Assembly (NCBI RefSeq): GCF_016679925.1
Contig: NZ_JAEQBW010000004.1
Coordinates: forward strand, 124,001 to 188,000
DNA: 64,000 nt
From: Marivirga aurantiaca
GTDB taxonomy: Bacteria; Bacteroidota; Bacteroidia; Cytophagales; Cyclobacteriaceae
Direction: 5' to 3'
Shown here: positions 1 to 8,356 of the stretch, piece by piece
Layout of the letters: every line of letters begins with the position of its first letter
How positions within the stretch are numbered: position 1 is the first letter of the stretch
Program-made: the position numbers and the translations under genes
Notes under the pieces: model-generated
Database searches by the model: none
What the model saw: the letters and a program-made list of their open reading frames with translations, nothing else
Told to the model about the DNA's origin: nothing

Positions 1-43
1 AGAATATTATAATTAGTTGCGGTGAAGTACAACATTCTTTTCT

Positions 44-55
44 GAGAACGTTCTC
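44..55. promoter_or_regulatory. 12-bp perfect palindrome upstream of the DUF4168 gene
   Basis: The sequence GAGAACGTTCTC is a perfect palindrome 28 bases before the start codon of the DUF4168 gene. Its position fits a dimeric regulator's operator. No regulator is encoded nearby, and I cannot assign a family. Confidence 0.3.
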
Positions 56-82
56 TATTCTAACCACAAATTATATAATACT

Positions 83-577
83 ATGAAAACGAGTAATGGA
101 GTTTTAACCAGATTATTTTCAACTGCATTTTTAATGTTGCTATCTTTTGGTTTGTTTGCACAACTACCTCCTGCGGGTCAGCAACAACAGGAAGTGAAAA
201 CGGATTTTGATGATGCAGAAATTGAAAAATTTGTTGATGCGAATCTTGAAGTAACAAAAGTGCAGCAAAAAGCAGAGCAAGAGGCTATCCAGATCATTAC
301 AGAAAAAGATTTGGAACTGGAAAGGTTTAATGAAATTGTAGCCATCCAGCAAGGACAGTCAGAAGAAGAGGCCACGCCTGAAGAGCTGGCTGCTTTTAAT
401 GAAGCTGCTCAGGAGATAATGGCAGTTAATCAGAAGAATCAAGCTAAAATGGTGAAAGCCCTGGAAGCACATGATGTAAGTGAGGAAGAATACCAACAGA
501 TTATGATGGCCTATCAACAAGATGAAGAATTTAGAGCCAAAGTAGACGCTGTGGTACAAAAAAAAAGTAAAGGGTAA
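83..577 (+). CDS. DUF4168 domain protein, secreted
   Basis: A 164-residue protein with a Sec signal peptide (hydrophobic residues about 13-26, ending near Phe-Ala-Gln). The mature part is mostly charged helix with the DUF4168 pattern: an acidic 'DAEIEKFVDA' start, a central 'FNEIV' segment, and a C-terminal 'FRAKVDAVVQK'. DUF4168 proteins are small secreted or periplasmic helical proteins with no established biochemical role. The gene is monocistronic, with a strong terminator directly downstream and an upstream palindrome at 44-55. The ATG is chosen because it directly precedes the signal peptide. The family call rests on recognising the pattern. Confidence 0.8.
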   Translation: MKTSNGVLTRLFSTAFLMLLSFGLFAQLPPAGQQQQEVKTDFDDAEIEKFVDANLEVTKVQQKAEQEAIQIITEKDLELERFNEIVAIQQGQSEEEATPEELAAFNEAAQEIMAVNQKNQAKMVKALEAHDVSEEEYQQIMMAYQQDEEFRAKVDAVVQKKSKG

Positions 578-610
578 TTAAAAATTGCCTTGTTTAGTTT
601 AATTGGAAAA

Positions 611-636
611 AGCAGATAGTGATATCTGCTTTTTTT
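611..636 (+). terminator. Rho-independent terminator of the DUF4168 gene
   Basis: An 8-bp perfect stem (AGCAGATA / TATCTGCT) with a GTGA loop is followed by a run of seven T. It lies 34 bases after the DUF4168 stop codon. Confidence 0.85.
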
Positions 637-660
637 ATGGGTTTGGAAAAATATCAGCTT

Positions 661-1455
661 TTATTGTTTCCATCTTTTTTGGATAGAGTGTAACATTTCT
701 TCGTGAACTTTAGGAGAGGCCGCTATAATTTCCCTGCCAAAATTAAAATCATTTCCACCGCTGAAAGTACTTACTTTTCCACCGGCTTGTTGTACAATAA
801 AAGCGCCAGCTGCCACATCCCAGGAATTCAGGTTATACTCAAAAAATCCTTCAAAACGCCCGCAAGCCACATAGGCCAAATCCACTGCCGCACTACCCAA
901 CCTTCTTATGCCATGGCTATTTTGCATTAAATCCTGCAAAATAGTGAAATAAACACTCATTTTATCGAAGTCATAGTAAGGGAAGCCAGTGGCTATCAGG
1001 CTTTCAGCTAAAACAATGTTTTTGGAAACATGGATGGGATGGTGGTTTAAGTACCCTTTTTCTCCCTCAATGGCATGAAAACATTCATCACGATTGATTT
1101 CATATACTATTCCTGCAATAGTGGTCTCGTTTTTTTGTAAGGCCACACTAATGGAATAGATGGGCAGGCCATGTACAAAATTGGTGGTGCCATCCACAGG
1201 GTCTATTATCCAATTATATTCCTCCCCTGTTTTATCGGAAGTTCCTTCTTCAGCTATAAAGCCTGCCTCGGGAAGAATTTTACTCAAGCCTTCCACCAAT
1301 TTGATTTCAGCTTGCTTATCCACATAACTTACCAAATCATTAAAGCCTTTCTTTTCTACTTTATCCAATTGGAAACCCTCAGCTTCTTTTCTGATAAAGG
1401 CTCCTACTTCTTTTACTAATTCAATGGCTTCTGTTTGTACTATCGCTAAATCCAT
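661..1455 (-). CDS. suhB: Inositol monophosphatase family protein (SuhB-like)
   Basis: A 264-residue, Mg2+-dependent sugar/inositol phosphate phosphatase, cytoplasmic. The metal-binding signature is intact: Glu69-Glu70, then DPVDGTTN at 85-92, and the C-terminal WDVAAG at 211-216. The length is normal for the family. Substrate cannot be fixed from sequence: inositol-1-phosphate, or another phosphate ester as in many bacterial SuhB homologues. It is the last gene of the run DUF493, PCD, rsmI, DUF4105, suhB; its ATG overlaps the upstream stop codon (TAATG), so translational coupling is likely. Confidence 0.9.
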   Translation of the reverse strand: MDLAIVQTEAIELVKEVGAFIRKEAEGFQLDKVEKKGFNDLVSYVDKQAEIKLVEGLSKILPEAGFIAEEGTSDKTGEEYNWIIDPVDGTTNFVHGLPIYSISVALQKNETTIAGIVYEINRDECFHAIEGEKGYLNHHPIHVSKNIVLAESLIATGFPYYDFDKMSVYFTILQDLMQNSHGIRRLGSAAVDLAYVACGRFEGFFEYNLNSWDVAAGAFIVQQAGGKVSTFSGGNDFNFGREIIAASPKVHEEMLHSIQKRWKQ

Positions 1456-2621
1456 TACACATTCATCTTTTTGGTTCGGTACAATAAGTTAAAGGAAATA
1501 AACGTAAAATAAAGTACAATGGGGAAGACGGTAGCGTGTAATTGTTGAGGAAGAGTATAGAAGAACCCCAGTACAATAAAGCAAACAATTCCGAATGCGG
1601 CATAGTAGAAAGTATGCCATTTTTTGGCCGGCTTCCGGAAAAGTAAAAAAGCAAATACCACATTCAGAGGAAATGCCCAAAGAATATTCCAATTGTTGAC
1701 GGTGGCCACATGATCCGATAAGAACCATAAAAAGAAAATCAAACAGCCTACCAAACCTGTCACAAAAAAGAGTATACGGTTAAAAAGTTTGTCATTTAGC
1801 CCTGCCTTATAATGCCTAATGCTCATGAAAATACCCAAAAGACAGATAAACCAGGTAAGGTGTTGTGGCAATAAACCAAAGGAGGCTGTTTCTTCTTCCT
1901 CCTGGGCATTAAAAAGGATTATCTTTTCCGATACTAAAGGCTGGCCGTTATGTGTAGCAGCATCAAAGTGGTACATGAGCAGGTCAGGTAGAAACATTTC
2001 CTCTCTTTTGTCGGCAACTTTATCTGTGGGTTGACCCAATACCAGGTCTATTCCGAAATCCTGCCATGGTTTATCTGCCAGGTAAATATCCAGAAAGTAC
2101 CTGAAAGTATAACCTTCGGCTTTTCTGTTCCAGCTTAATTCTTCCCCTAATACATCTTCTAATAAATCCCTAAAACGTGTAGAGCAATTATCGTAGAAAA
2201 AATCGTACTGATAAAAGCGATTTTCCGGCTTGATGTTGTTTACAAGGAAAGTATAAATGGCATTTTTGTCGGATTGTGATAGCTGAAGTTTCTGCTGATA
2301 GACTGTTCTGTTTTCCTGCCTGGCGGAATTAACCAGATAAGTAATTCTCCCTGCGGAAAGCATATAGTTTAATTTTCCGCGAATAAACTTTAGGTAAAAT
2401 CCGGGAGTCTCAAAATCGAAAGTACCATAGTTAAAAACTATGCTTAAACCATTTTTCTTATCCTCAATCCATAGGGCCGAATGACCAAAGCCGGAATATA
2501 ACTCATCCCCGGGGGCTACAGTTATTAAACTTATCTCAGAGTCTTCGGATAAAGTGAATTGATTTTGCGCAATTAGGTTGAAGGAAAAAAACAGTAAAAA
2601 GGGCAAGAATATTTTTTTCAT
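1455..2621 (-). CDS. DUF4105 / Lnb-N-like integral membrane protein
   Basis: A 388-residue protein with a signal peptide (residues 1-18, ending Ile-Ala-Gln), a periplasmic DUF4105 domain (about 25-220) and a C-terminal block of about five hydrophobic helices (about 255-385). DUF4105 is related to the N-terminal domain of the lipoprotein N-acyltransferase Lnb. Conserved-looking pieces are 'FGHSALWI' near residue 46 and 'DNCSTRFRDLL' near residue 145, which may hold the catalytic residues. A lipid or lipoprotein-modifying role is inference. The gene lies 11 bases after rsmI and overlaps suhB by one base. Confidence 0.8.
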   Translation of the reverse strand: MKKIFLPFLLFFSFNLIAQNQFTLSEDSEISLITVAPGDELYSGFGHSALWIEDKKNGLSIVFNYGTFDFETPGFYLKFIRGKLNYMLSAGRITYLVNSARQENRTVYQQKLQLSQSDKNAIYTFLVNNIKPENRFYQYDFFYDNCSTRFRDLLEDVLGEELSWNRKAEGYTFRYFLDIYLADKPWQDFGIDLVLGQPTDKVADKREEMFLPDLLMYHFDAATHNGQPLVSEKIILFNAQEEEETASFGLLPQHLTWFICLLGIFMSIRHYKAGLNDKLFNRILFFVTGLVGCLIFFLWFLSDHVATVNNWNILWAFPLNVVFAFLLFRKPAKKWHTFYYAAFGIVCFIVLGFFYTLPQQLHATVFPIVLYFTFISFNLLYRTKKMNV

Positions 2622-2632
2622 AAATTCTGAAG

Positions 2633-3313
2633 TTAATGTTTAGCATTTAACACGATCACAATTTCCCCCTTTGGGGCAGTTTCCGTAAAATGCATGATTA
2701 AATCGGCCAAAGTGCTTGTAAGTGTTTGCTCGTATATTTTGGTAATTTCCCTGGAGACTGAAGCTTCTCTTTCCTCTCCCAGTATTTCAGCCAATTGGGT
2801 AAGTGTTTTTAATAATCTGTGTGGGGATTCATAAAAGATGATAGTCCTGTCCTCATCAATTAATTTTTCAATGCGGGTTTTTCTCCCTTTTTTATGTGGA
2901 AGAAAACCTTCAAAAATGAAACGATCATTTGGGAAGCCTGATTTTATCAATGCAGGAATCAGCGCAGTAGCCCCAGGTAAAGATTCCAGTATGATATCAT
3001 TTTTCAATGCCTCCCGCACAAGGAGAAAACCCGGATCCGAAATTCCGGGTGTGCCCGCATCAGATACCAAAGCCATGATTTTTCCTGCCTTTAGCTCATC
3101 GATAATATAATTTACCTTATGATGTTCATTGTGGATGTGGAAGCTCTTCAGCGGCTTCTGAATGTCGTAATGCTTCAAGAGCTTTCCTGAAGTCCTGGTG
3201 TCCTCGGCCAGTATTACATCTACCATTTTGAGTGTTCTTACTGCCCTGTAAGTGATATCTTCCAGGTTTCCGATAGGTGTAGGCACCAGGTAAAGTTGAG
3301 TAGCTTGCTCCAT
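2633..3313 (-). CDS. rsmI: 16S rRNA (cytidine1402-2'-O)-methyltransferase RsmI
   Basis: A 226-residue SAM-dependent methyltransferase of the tetrapyrrole-methylase fold that 2'-O-methylates C1402 of 16S rRNA. Diagnostic pieces are the N-terminal 'PTPIGNLEDIT' (residues 11-21), 'AEDTR' (36-40) and the glycine-rich 'VSDAGTPGISDPG' (83-95). It is shorter than E. coli RsmI (about 286) and lacks the C-terminal extension, which is common in Bacteroidota. It sits between the PCD gene (20 bases upstream) and the DUF4105 gene, probably in one transcript. Confidence 0.95.
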   Translation of the reverse strand: MEQATQLYLVPTPIGNLEDITYRAVRTLKMVDVILAEDTRTSGKLLKHYDIQKPLKSFHIHNEHHKVNYIIDELKAGKIMALVSDAGTPGISDPGFLLVREALKNDIILESLPGATALIPALIKSGFPNDRFIFEGFLPHKKGRKTRIEKLIDEDRTIIFYESPHRLLKTLTQLAEILGEEREASVSREITKIYEQTLTSTLADLIMHFTETAPKGEIVIVLNAKH

Positions 3314-3333
3314 GCCCTAAAATTATGCAAAAA

Positions 3334-3564
3334 TTAAACCAGTTGGTCAATTTCCCGGGCAAGCTTTCTATCTTTTTCAGTTATTTTGTTGCCTTCATCG
3401 TGGGTGGTTAATTCAAAACTCACTTTATTGTATACGTTGGACCAGTTGGGGTGGTGATTCATCTTTTCAGCAGTTATAGCCACCTTGGTCATAAAACCGA
3501 ATGCCTCCTTGAAATCCTTAAATTCAAAAGTTCTTTTTAGGGTATTGTCTTCTTCTTTCCACAT
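3334..3564 (-). CDS. phhB: Pterin-4a-carbinolamine dehydratase
   Basis: A 76-residue small enzyme that dehydrates 4a-hydroxytetrahydropterin in the pterin recycling branch linked to aromatic amino-acid hydroxylases. The active-site segment '[10 protein letters not shown]' (about 32-41) and the following '[13 protein letters not shown]' strand are intact. It lacks the usual N-terminal 20 or so residues of longer family members, but such short versions are common in Bacteroidota. No aromatic hydroxylase gene is nearby. It is the gene just upstream of rsmI. Confidence 0.9.
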   Translation of the reverse strand: MWKEEDNTLKRTFEFKDFKEAFGFMTKVAITAEKMNHHPNWSNVYNKVSFELTTHDEGNKITEKDRKLAREIDQLV

Positions 3565-3625
3565 AATATTTCAGGGTTTTTGTTCACAGAGGTTAACGAA
3601 CTAAGTTGATCAATGTTCCTGATGT

Positions 3626-3886
3626 TTACAAAGCAATAATACCTTTCACCTTATAGGTTTCCAAATATTTATCAATGATTTGTTCGGCAGAATTGGCCAA
3701 CATATGAATTGTTAGACTTACATACTTCCCATTTCTTGAAGGCCTTTCCTTTACCTCGTGGGAATTGAAGATATCCTTTACTTTGTCTTTGTCTTCTGCA
3801 GGCACAATAAACTTAAACATATACAAAGTGGGCCATACGGTAACAGCTTCTAATTTTAATCTGAATGATTCAATTTTATCTTCCAT
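3626..3886 (-). CDS. DUF493 (YbeD-like) protein
   Basis: An 86-residue protein when started at the internal ATG at 3886 (MEDKIESFRLKLE). DUF493/YbeD proteins are small ferredoxin-like-fold cytoplasmic proteins of unclear, possibly regulatory, role. The pattern 'WPTLYMFKFIVP' followed by 'SRNGKYVSLTIHM' is typical. The reading frame is open back to 3979, but the extra N-terminus would be translated from a Rho-independent terminator stem (3892-3917), so I reject that start. The ATG lies only five bases beyond the terminator T-run, implying readthrough or a promoter inside the terminator region. Confidence 0.85.
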   Translation of the reverse strand: MEDKIESFRLKLEAVTVWPTLYMFKFIVPAEDKDKVKDIFNSHEVKERPSRNGKYVSLTIHMLANSAEQIIDKYLETYKVKGIIAL

Positions 3887-3891
3887 AACAT

Positions 3892-3917
3892 AAAAAAAAG
3901 GGGCTAAAAGCCCCTTT
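3892..3917 (-). terminator. Rho-independent terminator after the PpiD-like gene
   Basis: On the minus strand a 9-bp perfect stem (AAAGGGGCT / AGCCCCTTT) with a TTT loop is followed by a T-run (A-run at 3892-3899 on the plus strand). It lies about 60 bases after the stop codon of the PpiD-like gene and directly abuts the DUF493 start codon. Confidence 0.9.
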
Positions 3918-3978
3918 ATAAATTTAATCCTAGCTTCACGGCAGAGCAAAACTCTTTTGCCTGAAGTGTTAAAATTCA

Positions 3979-6102
3979 TTAATAGAACTTATAGCGTTCA
4001 TCAACAATGTCGGCATTTGCTTCAATTGCCGCTTTGATCTTGAAAGAAGCACTATTTTTTCTTCTTTGAGCTATTTGCTCTTTGTAAGCAGCATAATCAG
4101 CTATTTCACCTGCTGGTGTTTTGCTCAATACTTTCAATATAACTATACCGTTTTTTGCTTCCAAAGGTTCTGAAACCTGACCTTCTTCCATACCAAAAGC
4201 TCTACCTATTATCTCAGGTGCCTGACCCACAGATTGTAAAGAATTATCGGCTAATTTTAAATCTGCAGTACTGTTCACCCTGGCTTCATTGCCATATGCT
4301 TCGGCAATTTCATCTAAAGAACCTGAAAGAGAAGCTAGCCTTTCTTTTACTTTTTCAGCTTGTAATTCTTTTTTGACTTCCCTAGTAATCTGTGGTTTCA
4401 CTTCTTCAAAAGAGGCTACTCCTTCGTCACTCTTATTTGTGAGTACAGCTACCACGTAATAGTCGGACACCTCAAACACACTTGAAACTTTATTTAGTTT
4501 AGCGTCAGTGAAAGCCCATCTTACTATTTCCCTTGCATTGCCCAGATTACCGATTGATCTTTGGTCTGTGGTCATTTTACCTGATTCTCTTATGTTATAA
4601 CCTTCTACTTCGGCAGCTGCCTGAAACTCTTTGTAATTTTCGTTTGAACCTGCAAAGAAATCGGCTTTTCTAAATACTTGATCTCTTGTTGATTCACTTG
4701 GCAGAATCTCCCTTTCAATGGTCGCTATCTTATATGTTTTAGCCGTTTTTTCTTCTGTTACTTTAATGATGTGGTATCCGAAATTGGTTTTCACCACTTT
4801 ATTGATAACACCTGTACCACTTTTTTCGAATACAGCTTTATCAAATTCCTCCACCATTCTACCTTCTTTAAACCAACCCAAGTCTCCACCTTTAGTAGCA
4901 GAGGGATCTTTGCTGTATTCTTTCGCTAGTTCCCCGAAATCCTGACCTGCAAGTGCTTTTTGCAACACATCGTTGGCTCTTGCCTTAGCATCCTCATCAG
5001 ATTCTTCTCCTTCTGCTTTTATTAGGATGTGACTTGCTCTTGCTGAATATAATGAATCATCATAGATTTCTGATACTTTATAAAGCGTGTAGGCATTATT
5101 TTCTATATAAGGTCCCATCACATCACCTTCCTTAAGGATATTGGTGTTGGAAGCCAGAATTTTCGGCAATTCAGCTATTGGGTAGGCACGAAAAGCGTTT
5201 CTTCTATCTGTATTAGCTCTGGCAAAGGAAGAATCTTGTTCAACTTCCTTAAATTCTTCTTTCATGCTTTCCATTTCCTTTCTTATAAAAAGGGAATCTT
5301 CAGCTGATGGCAACAATTCGAAAGCCACATATTTGATAGAGCGTGTAGCTTCCGTTTCATAGTCTTCCTTATGCTCATTGTAATAAGATTTTAATCTATC
5401 CTCTGTAGGAGTTACCAAAGAATCACTAATAGATGTATAAGGGATATACAGATAGTCAAGTTCTACTGTTGCGTTTTCTTTCCTGTAAGCTCTTTCTGCT
5501 TCTACACTGGTAACATAGGTAGATGAGATGAGCAATTCATCATATTTTGTTCTTTTCCTGGCAGGCAATAAAGAAGCTTCGAACGAATACCATTGGCTTT
5601 GCTGCTCTGCAGGTGCCTGGGCAATATTCCTGATAATGTTTACCACTTGCTCTTTATTGAACTCACCTGTTTGGGGATCTGTGAAGTTTTGTCTTACGAT
5701 CGGGCTGATGTTGTCACCTTGCACCATATCTACCAGTTCCTCATTAGTCACTTGCAGACCTAATTCATCATATTGCTCCTGGAAAGCAATTTTAATGATT
5801 AAATAGTCCCAGGCCTGCTGACGAAGAGAGTTCATTTCAGAATCGGATGGTGTTCTACCATTGTTGGCCTGAAAGTTATATTTAAATTCCTCAACTTGTT
5901 GTTGGTATTGTTCCATGCTAATGTTTTCACCGGCTATTTCCCCAACATTATTGCTGCCACCGCCTCCACCTAATAGTCTGGAATCAGGTCCTAAAAGGTC
6001 AGTCATTAGAAATGCCAAAATTGAAAATCCTATAAGGATAATCAAGACCGAACCCATTTTTACTCGTAATGTGTTAAATACTCCCATGTTATGTTTTTTC
6101 AA
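3979..6102 (-). CDS. ppiD: PpiD-like periplasmic peptidyl-prolyl isomerase/chaperone
   Basis: A 707-residue inner-membrane-anchored foldase. A single transmembrane helix (about residues 15-34) follows a short cytoplasmic N-terminus, then a SurA/PpiD-type N-terminal chaperone region. One clear parvulin rotamase domain lies at about 350-455 ('ASHILIKAEG' ... 'GGDLGWF' ... 'FGYHIIKV'), and a long C-terminal chaperone part follows. It helps outer-membrane and secreted proteins fold after Sec export. It lies 51 bases after the CorC-like gene in a run with lptC and an outer-membrane protein, which fits an envelope-biogenesis role. Confidence 0.9.
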   Translation of the reverse strand: MKKHNMGVFNTLRVKMGSVLIILIGFSILAFLMTDLLGPDSRLLGGGGGSNNVGEIAGENISMEQYQQQVEEFKYNFQANNGRTPSDSEMNSLRQQAWDYLIIKIAFQEQYDELGLQVTNEELVDMVQGDNISPIVRQNFTDPQTGEFNKEQVVNIIRNIAQAPAEQQSQWYSFEASLLPARKRTKYDELLISSTYVTSVEAERAYRKENATVELDYLYIPYTSISDSLVTPTEDRLKSYYNEHKEDYETEATRSIKYVAFELLPSAEDSLFIRKEMESMKEEFKEVEQDSSFARANTDRRNAFRAYPIAELPKILASNTNILKEGDVMGPYIENNAYTLYKVSEIYDDSLYSARASHILIKAEGEESDEDAKARANDVLQKALAGQDFGELAKEYSKDPSATKGGDLGWFKEGRMVEEFDKAVFEKSGTGVINKVVKTNFGYHIIKVTEEKTAKTYKIATIEREILPSESTRDQVFRKADFFAGSNENYKEFQAAAEVEGYNIRESGKMTTDQRSIGNLGNAREIVRWAFTDAKLNKVSSVFEVSDYYVVAVLTNKSDEGVASFEEVKPQITREVKKELQAEKVKERLASLSGSLDEIAEAYGNEARVNSTADLKLADNSLQSVGQAPEIIGRAFGMEEGQVSEPLEAKNGIVILKVLSKTPAGEIADYAAYKEQIAQRRKNSASFKIKAAIEANADIVDERYKFY

Positions 6103-6153
6103 AGATTCGCAAAATAATAGCTTTAAAGCTTAATATCAAAATGATTTGCTTCT

Positions 6154-7440
6154 TTACTTTGTGTTATCGCTCGGATCAGAGATTATTAACTTCGCTAAGT
6201 CAATCCTATTCTCTTCCATACTCTCAATAATAAAAGTAAATGGCGGTTTTTTCACTACCTCATGAAGGGTAGGAAAGTTCTCTGTAATGGACAAAATAAA
6301 TCCTCCCAAAGTATCATAATCCCCTTCCGGTATATCCAGATTATACTTTTCGTTGAGGTAATCAATTTCAAGTCTGGCACTGAAAGAGTAGGTGTTTTCA
6401 CTGATTTGAATTTCCGTTAGGTCTTCATCGTCATGTTCATCCTGAATTTCTCCAAATATCTCCTCTATTATATCTTCCAGGCTTACTATGCCTGATGTGC
6501 CACCAAACTCATCTACTACCAGGGCAAGGCTCTTTCTTTCCTGAATAAATTGAATCATCAATTCATTTGCCGGCATGGTCTCCGGTACAATGATAATAGG
6601 GGTAAGAATTTCCTGAATTTTATTGGGTTTTTTAAATAGAGCAAGTGAATGGCAGTACCCAATGATGTCATCTATGGATTCTTTGTAAATCAAGACTTTT
6701 GAATGGCCGCTATCGGTAAATGCCTCACGTAGTTCATTCATTTCATCTTCTACATCAACAGCAACTACTTCTGTCCGTGGAATCATACATTCCCTCACTT
6801 TAATGGTTTTAAACTCTAAAGCATTATTGAAAATCCTTCTGTCCAGCTCTACTTTATTTTCCTGATGGTCCAATTGAGCAGTGGCTCTTACAAAGTGATC
6901 GAGGTCCGTCAGTCCAAAAACCGGTTTATCTTCTGAGTAGTCTAGTCGCAGTATATGTTTTATAAATAGTTTTGACAACCCCACGATGCCAAATACGACA
7001 GGGTAAGTCACATAATAGATGATCCAAAGAGGAATGGCAAAAAAGATGAGCAGGCCGTTTGGGTTCAACAGAAAAATACTTTTGGGCAGAAACTCCGCTA
7101 CCGTTAATACCAACAAAGTTGAAACAACTGTTTGACTTAGTAAAATAAAGGCATCGTTTTGCAGAAACAGAGGAAGGTGTTCTATCAATACTGGCTCTAT
7201 CATTTTGGCCATGTAAATACCATACACAACTAAAGAAATAGTATTTCCTACCAGCATTGTGCCAATAAAAGAGGAAGGCTTGTTCAGAAATTTAGAAAGA
7301 ATCCGTCCTGAAATCACCCCTTGTTGGCTTTGCAACTCGATGTGTAATTTGTTGGAAGAGACAAATGCAATTTCTATACCTGAAAAAAAAGCAGAAAACA
7401 ACAAAGAAATTACAATGTATAGAATGTAGTTACTTTCCAT
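6154..7440 (-). CDS. CNNM/CorC (HlyC)-family membrane protein
   Basis: A 428-residue protein with an N-terminal DUF21/CNNM membrane domain of about four helices (1-190), a pair of CBS domains (about 200-325, containing 'MIPRTEVVAV' and 'ALVVDEFGGTSGIV') and a C-terminal CorC_HlyC transporter-associated domain (about 340-420). The family includes Mg2+/Co2+ efflux proteins; the 'hemolysin' label is historical. The start overlaps the preceding 70-residue membrane protein by 11 bases, so the two are probably translationally coupled. Transport substrate is not deducible. Confidence 0.92.
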   Translation of the reverse strand: MESNYILYIVISLLFSAFFSGIEIAFVSSNKLHIELQSQQGVISGRILSKFLNKPSSFIGTMLVGNTISLVVYGIYMAKMIEPVLIEHLPLFLQNDAFILLSQTVVSTLLVLTVAEFLPKSIFLLNPNGLLIFFAIPLWIIYYVTYPVVFGIVGLSKLFIKHILRLDYSEDKPVFGLTDLDHFVRATAQLDHQENKVELDRRIFNNALEFKTIKVRECMIPRTEVVAVDVEDEMNELREAFTDSGHSKVLIYKESIDDIIGYCHSLALFKKPNKIQEILTPIIIVPETMPANELMIQFIQERKSLALVVDEFGGTSGIVSLEDIIEEIFGEIQDEHDDEDLTEIQISENTYSFSARLEIDYLNEKYNLDIPEGDYDTLGGFILSITENFPTLHEVVKKPPFTFIIESMEENRIDLAKLIISDPSDNTK

Positions 7441-7642
7441 TTTTATTATCTACTCCTCCTTTTTGGCTAATATATCTATGTAAAAGTACAAGACTTAATG
7501 ACAACATAAAAATCCAGTAAGAATATTCAAATCCCACCGTAATAGATTGATGCAAACCTATTACCAAAAAAGCAAATGCTAATGCAAGTAAAAAGAATTT
7601 TAAACCGGATCCTGGTCGTTTATAGTTTTTAGGGTCTTCCAT
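7430..7642 (-). CDS. Small two-helix membrane protein, unknown function
   Basis: A 70-residue protein with two hydrophobic segments (about 14-31 and 38-55) flanked by basic residues. I do not recognise a domain. It overlaps lptC by 14 bases upstream and the CorC-like gene by 11 bases downstream, so it is embedded in a tightly coupled set and very likely real. Its place between lptC and a CorC-type gene suggests a membrane partner for one of them, which is inference only. Confidence 0.75.
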   Translation of the reverse strand: MEDPKNYKRPGSGLKFFLLALAFAFLVIGLHQSITVGFEYSYWIFMLSLSLVLLHRYISQKGGVDNKNGK

Positions 7643-8288
7643 CTTTCAATTTTAGTTCCTTCTTGGAAACAGGTTGGGTTTTACTTTTGGCTTTATCAGG
7701 AGTATCTTTTGTAGGACGAACAGGCATAGCGCTTTTTTCAGAATTTTCATCATTAGAAGGACTTTCATCCAAATAAATTGTGCCTGAAGGATTCAGTATT
7801 CTGTAAGTTGAAAAATCTTGTTTGGCTACGAGACCTTCTCCGGTGGATATTTGGTCTTCCGTTTCAATCCGTACAAATTTCTCAGTGTAAATTTCTTCTT
7901 TTTTCGGCTCCCAGTAAAGCTCTTCGGAATTCATTTTCTGTGGTTCAATGTACCCGATTACTTCAACATCCCCCTCAGCTTTGTAAATATCTGTTTCCTT
8001 GGTGTAATAAGCTGTTTTCGCATCAAGAGTGGAGGATAGTGTTCCGTCCGGCTCAAAGAATTCAATAAAAATGGTGTTAGGGAATTCTTTGTCACCGTTT
8101 TCAAATTCCAGTTGTTTGGGGGCATTGATTTTCACCCTCAATACTGCGGAATCTGAATAGAGTATAGTAGCACTATCCACCTCCATGATAGGGCCAGTAT
8201 AAGCCTCAAACTCTTTTTTGGCACCAAGGTCGTCAGAACAAGCTGCCAAAAAGAAAAAACCGATAAAAAGCACAATTACTTTATTCAT
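7629..8288 (-). CDS. lptC: LPS export protein LptC (lipoprotein form)
   Basis: A 219-residue LptC-family protein that links the LptBFG extractor to the LptA bridge in lipopolysaccharide transport. It has a lipoprotein signal peptide with lipobox Leu-Ala-Ala-Cys (Cys17), as in Bacteroidota LptC. Beta-jellyroll segments follow, for example 'FPNTIFIEFFEPDG' and 'AYYTKETDIYKAEGDVEV'. The C-terminal 35 residues are a polar Ser/Lys/Pro-rich tail without recognisable fold. It starts the tightly overlapping lptC, ORF70, CorC set. Confidence 0.9.
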   Translation of the reverse strand: MNKVIVLFIGFFFLAACSDDLGAKKEFEAYTGPIMEVDSATILYSDSAVLRVKINAPKQLEFENGDKEFPNTIFIEFFEPDGTLSSTLDAKTAYYTKETDIYKAEGDVEVIGYIEPQKMNSEELYWEPKKEEIYTEKFVRIETEDQISTGEGLVAKQDFSTYRILNPSGTIYLDESPSNDENSEKSAMPVRPTKDTPDKAKSKTQPVSKKELKLKDGRP

Positions 8289-8300
8289 ACTGCATTCAAC

Positions 8301-8337
8301 AAAAAAAGCGGTTCGGAAAATTCCGGAAACCGCTTTT
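8301..8337 (-). terminator. Rho-independent terminator after the TPR gene
   Basis: On the minus strand AAAGCGGTT pairs with AACCGCTTT around an inner TCCGGAA/TTCCGA region, followed by seven T. It lies between the TPR protein gene and lptC and may partly separate the two transcripts. Confidence 0.85.
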
Positions 8338-8356
8338 AAATATAGTTTAATTTTAA

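Noticed and set aside
3887-3979. N-terminal extension of the DUF493 frame to 3979
   Set aside because: It would be translated through a strong terminator hairpin and has no family similarity; the internal ATG at 3886 gives the usual DUF493 length.
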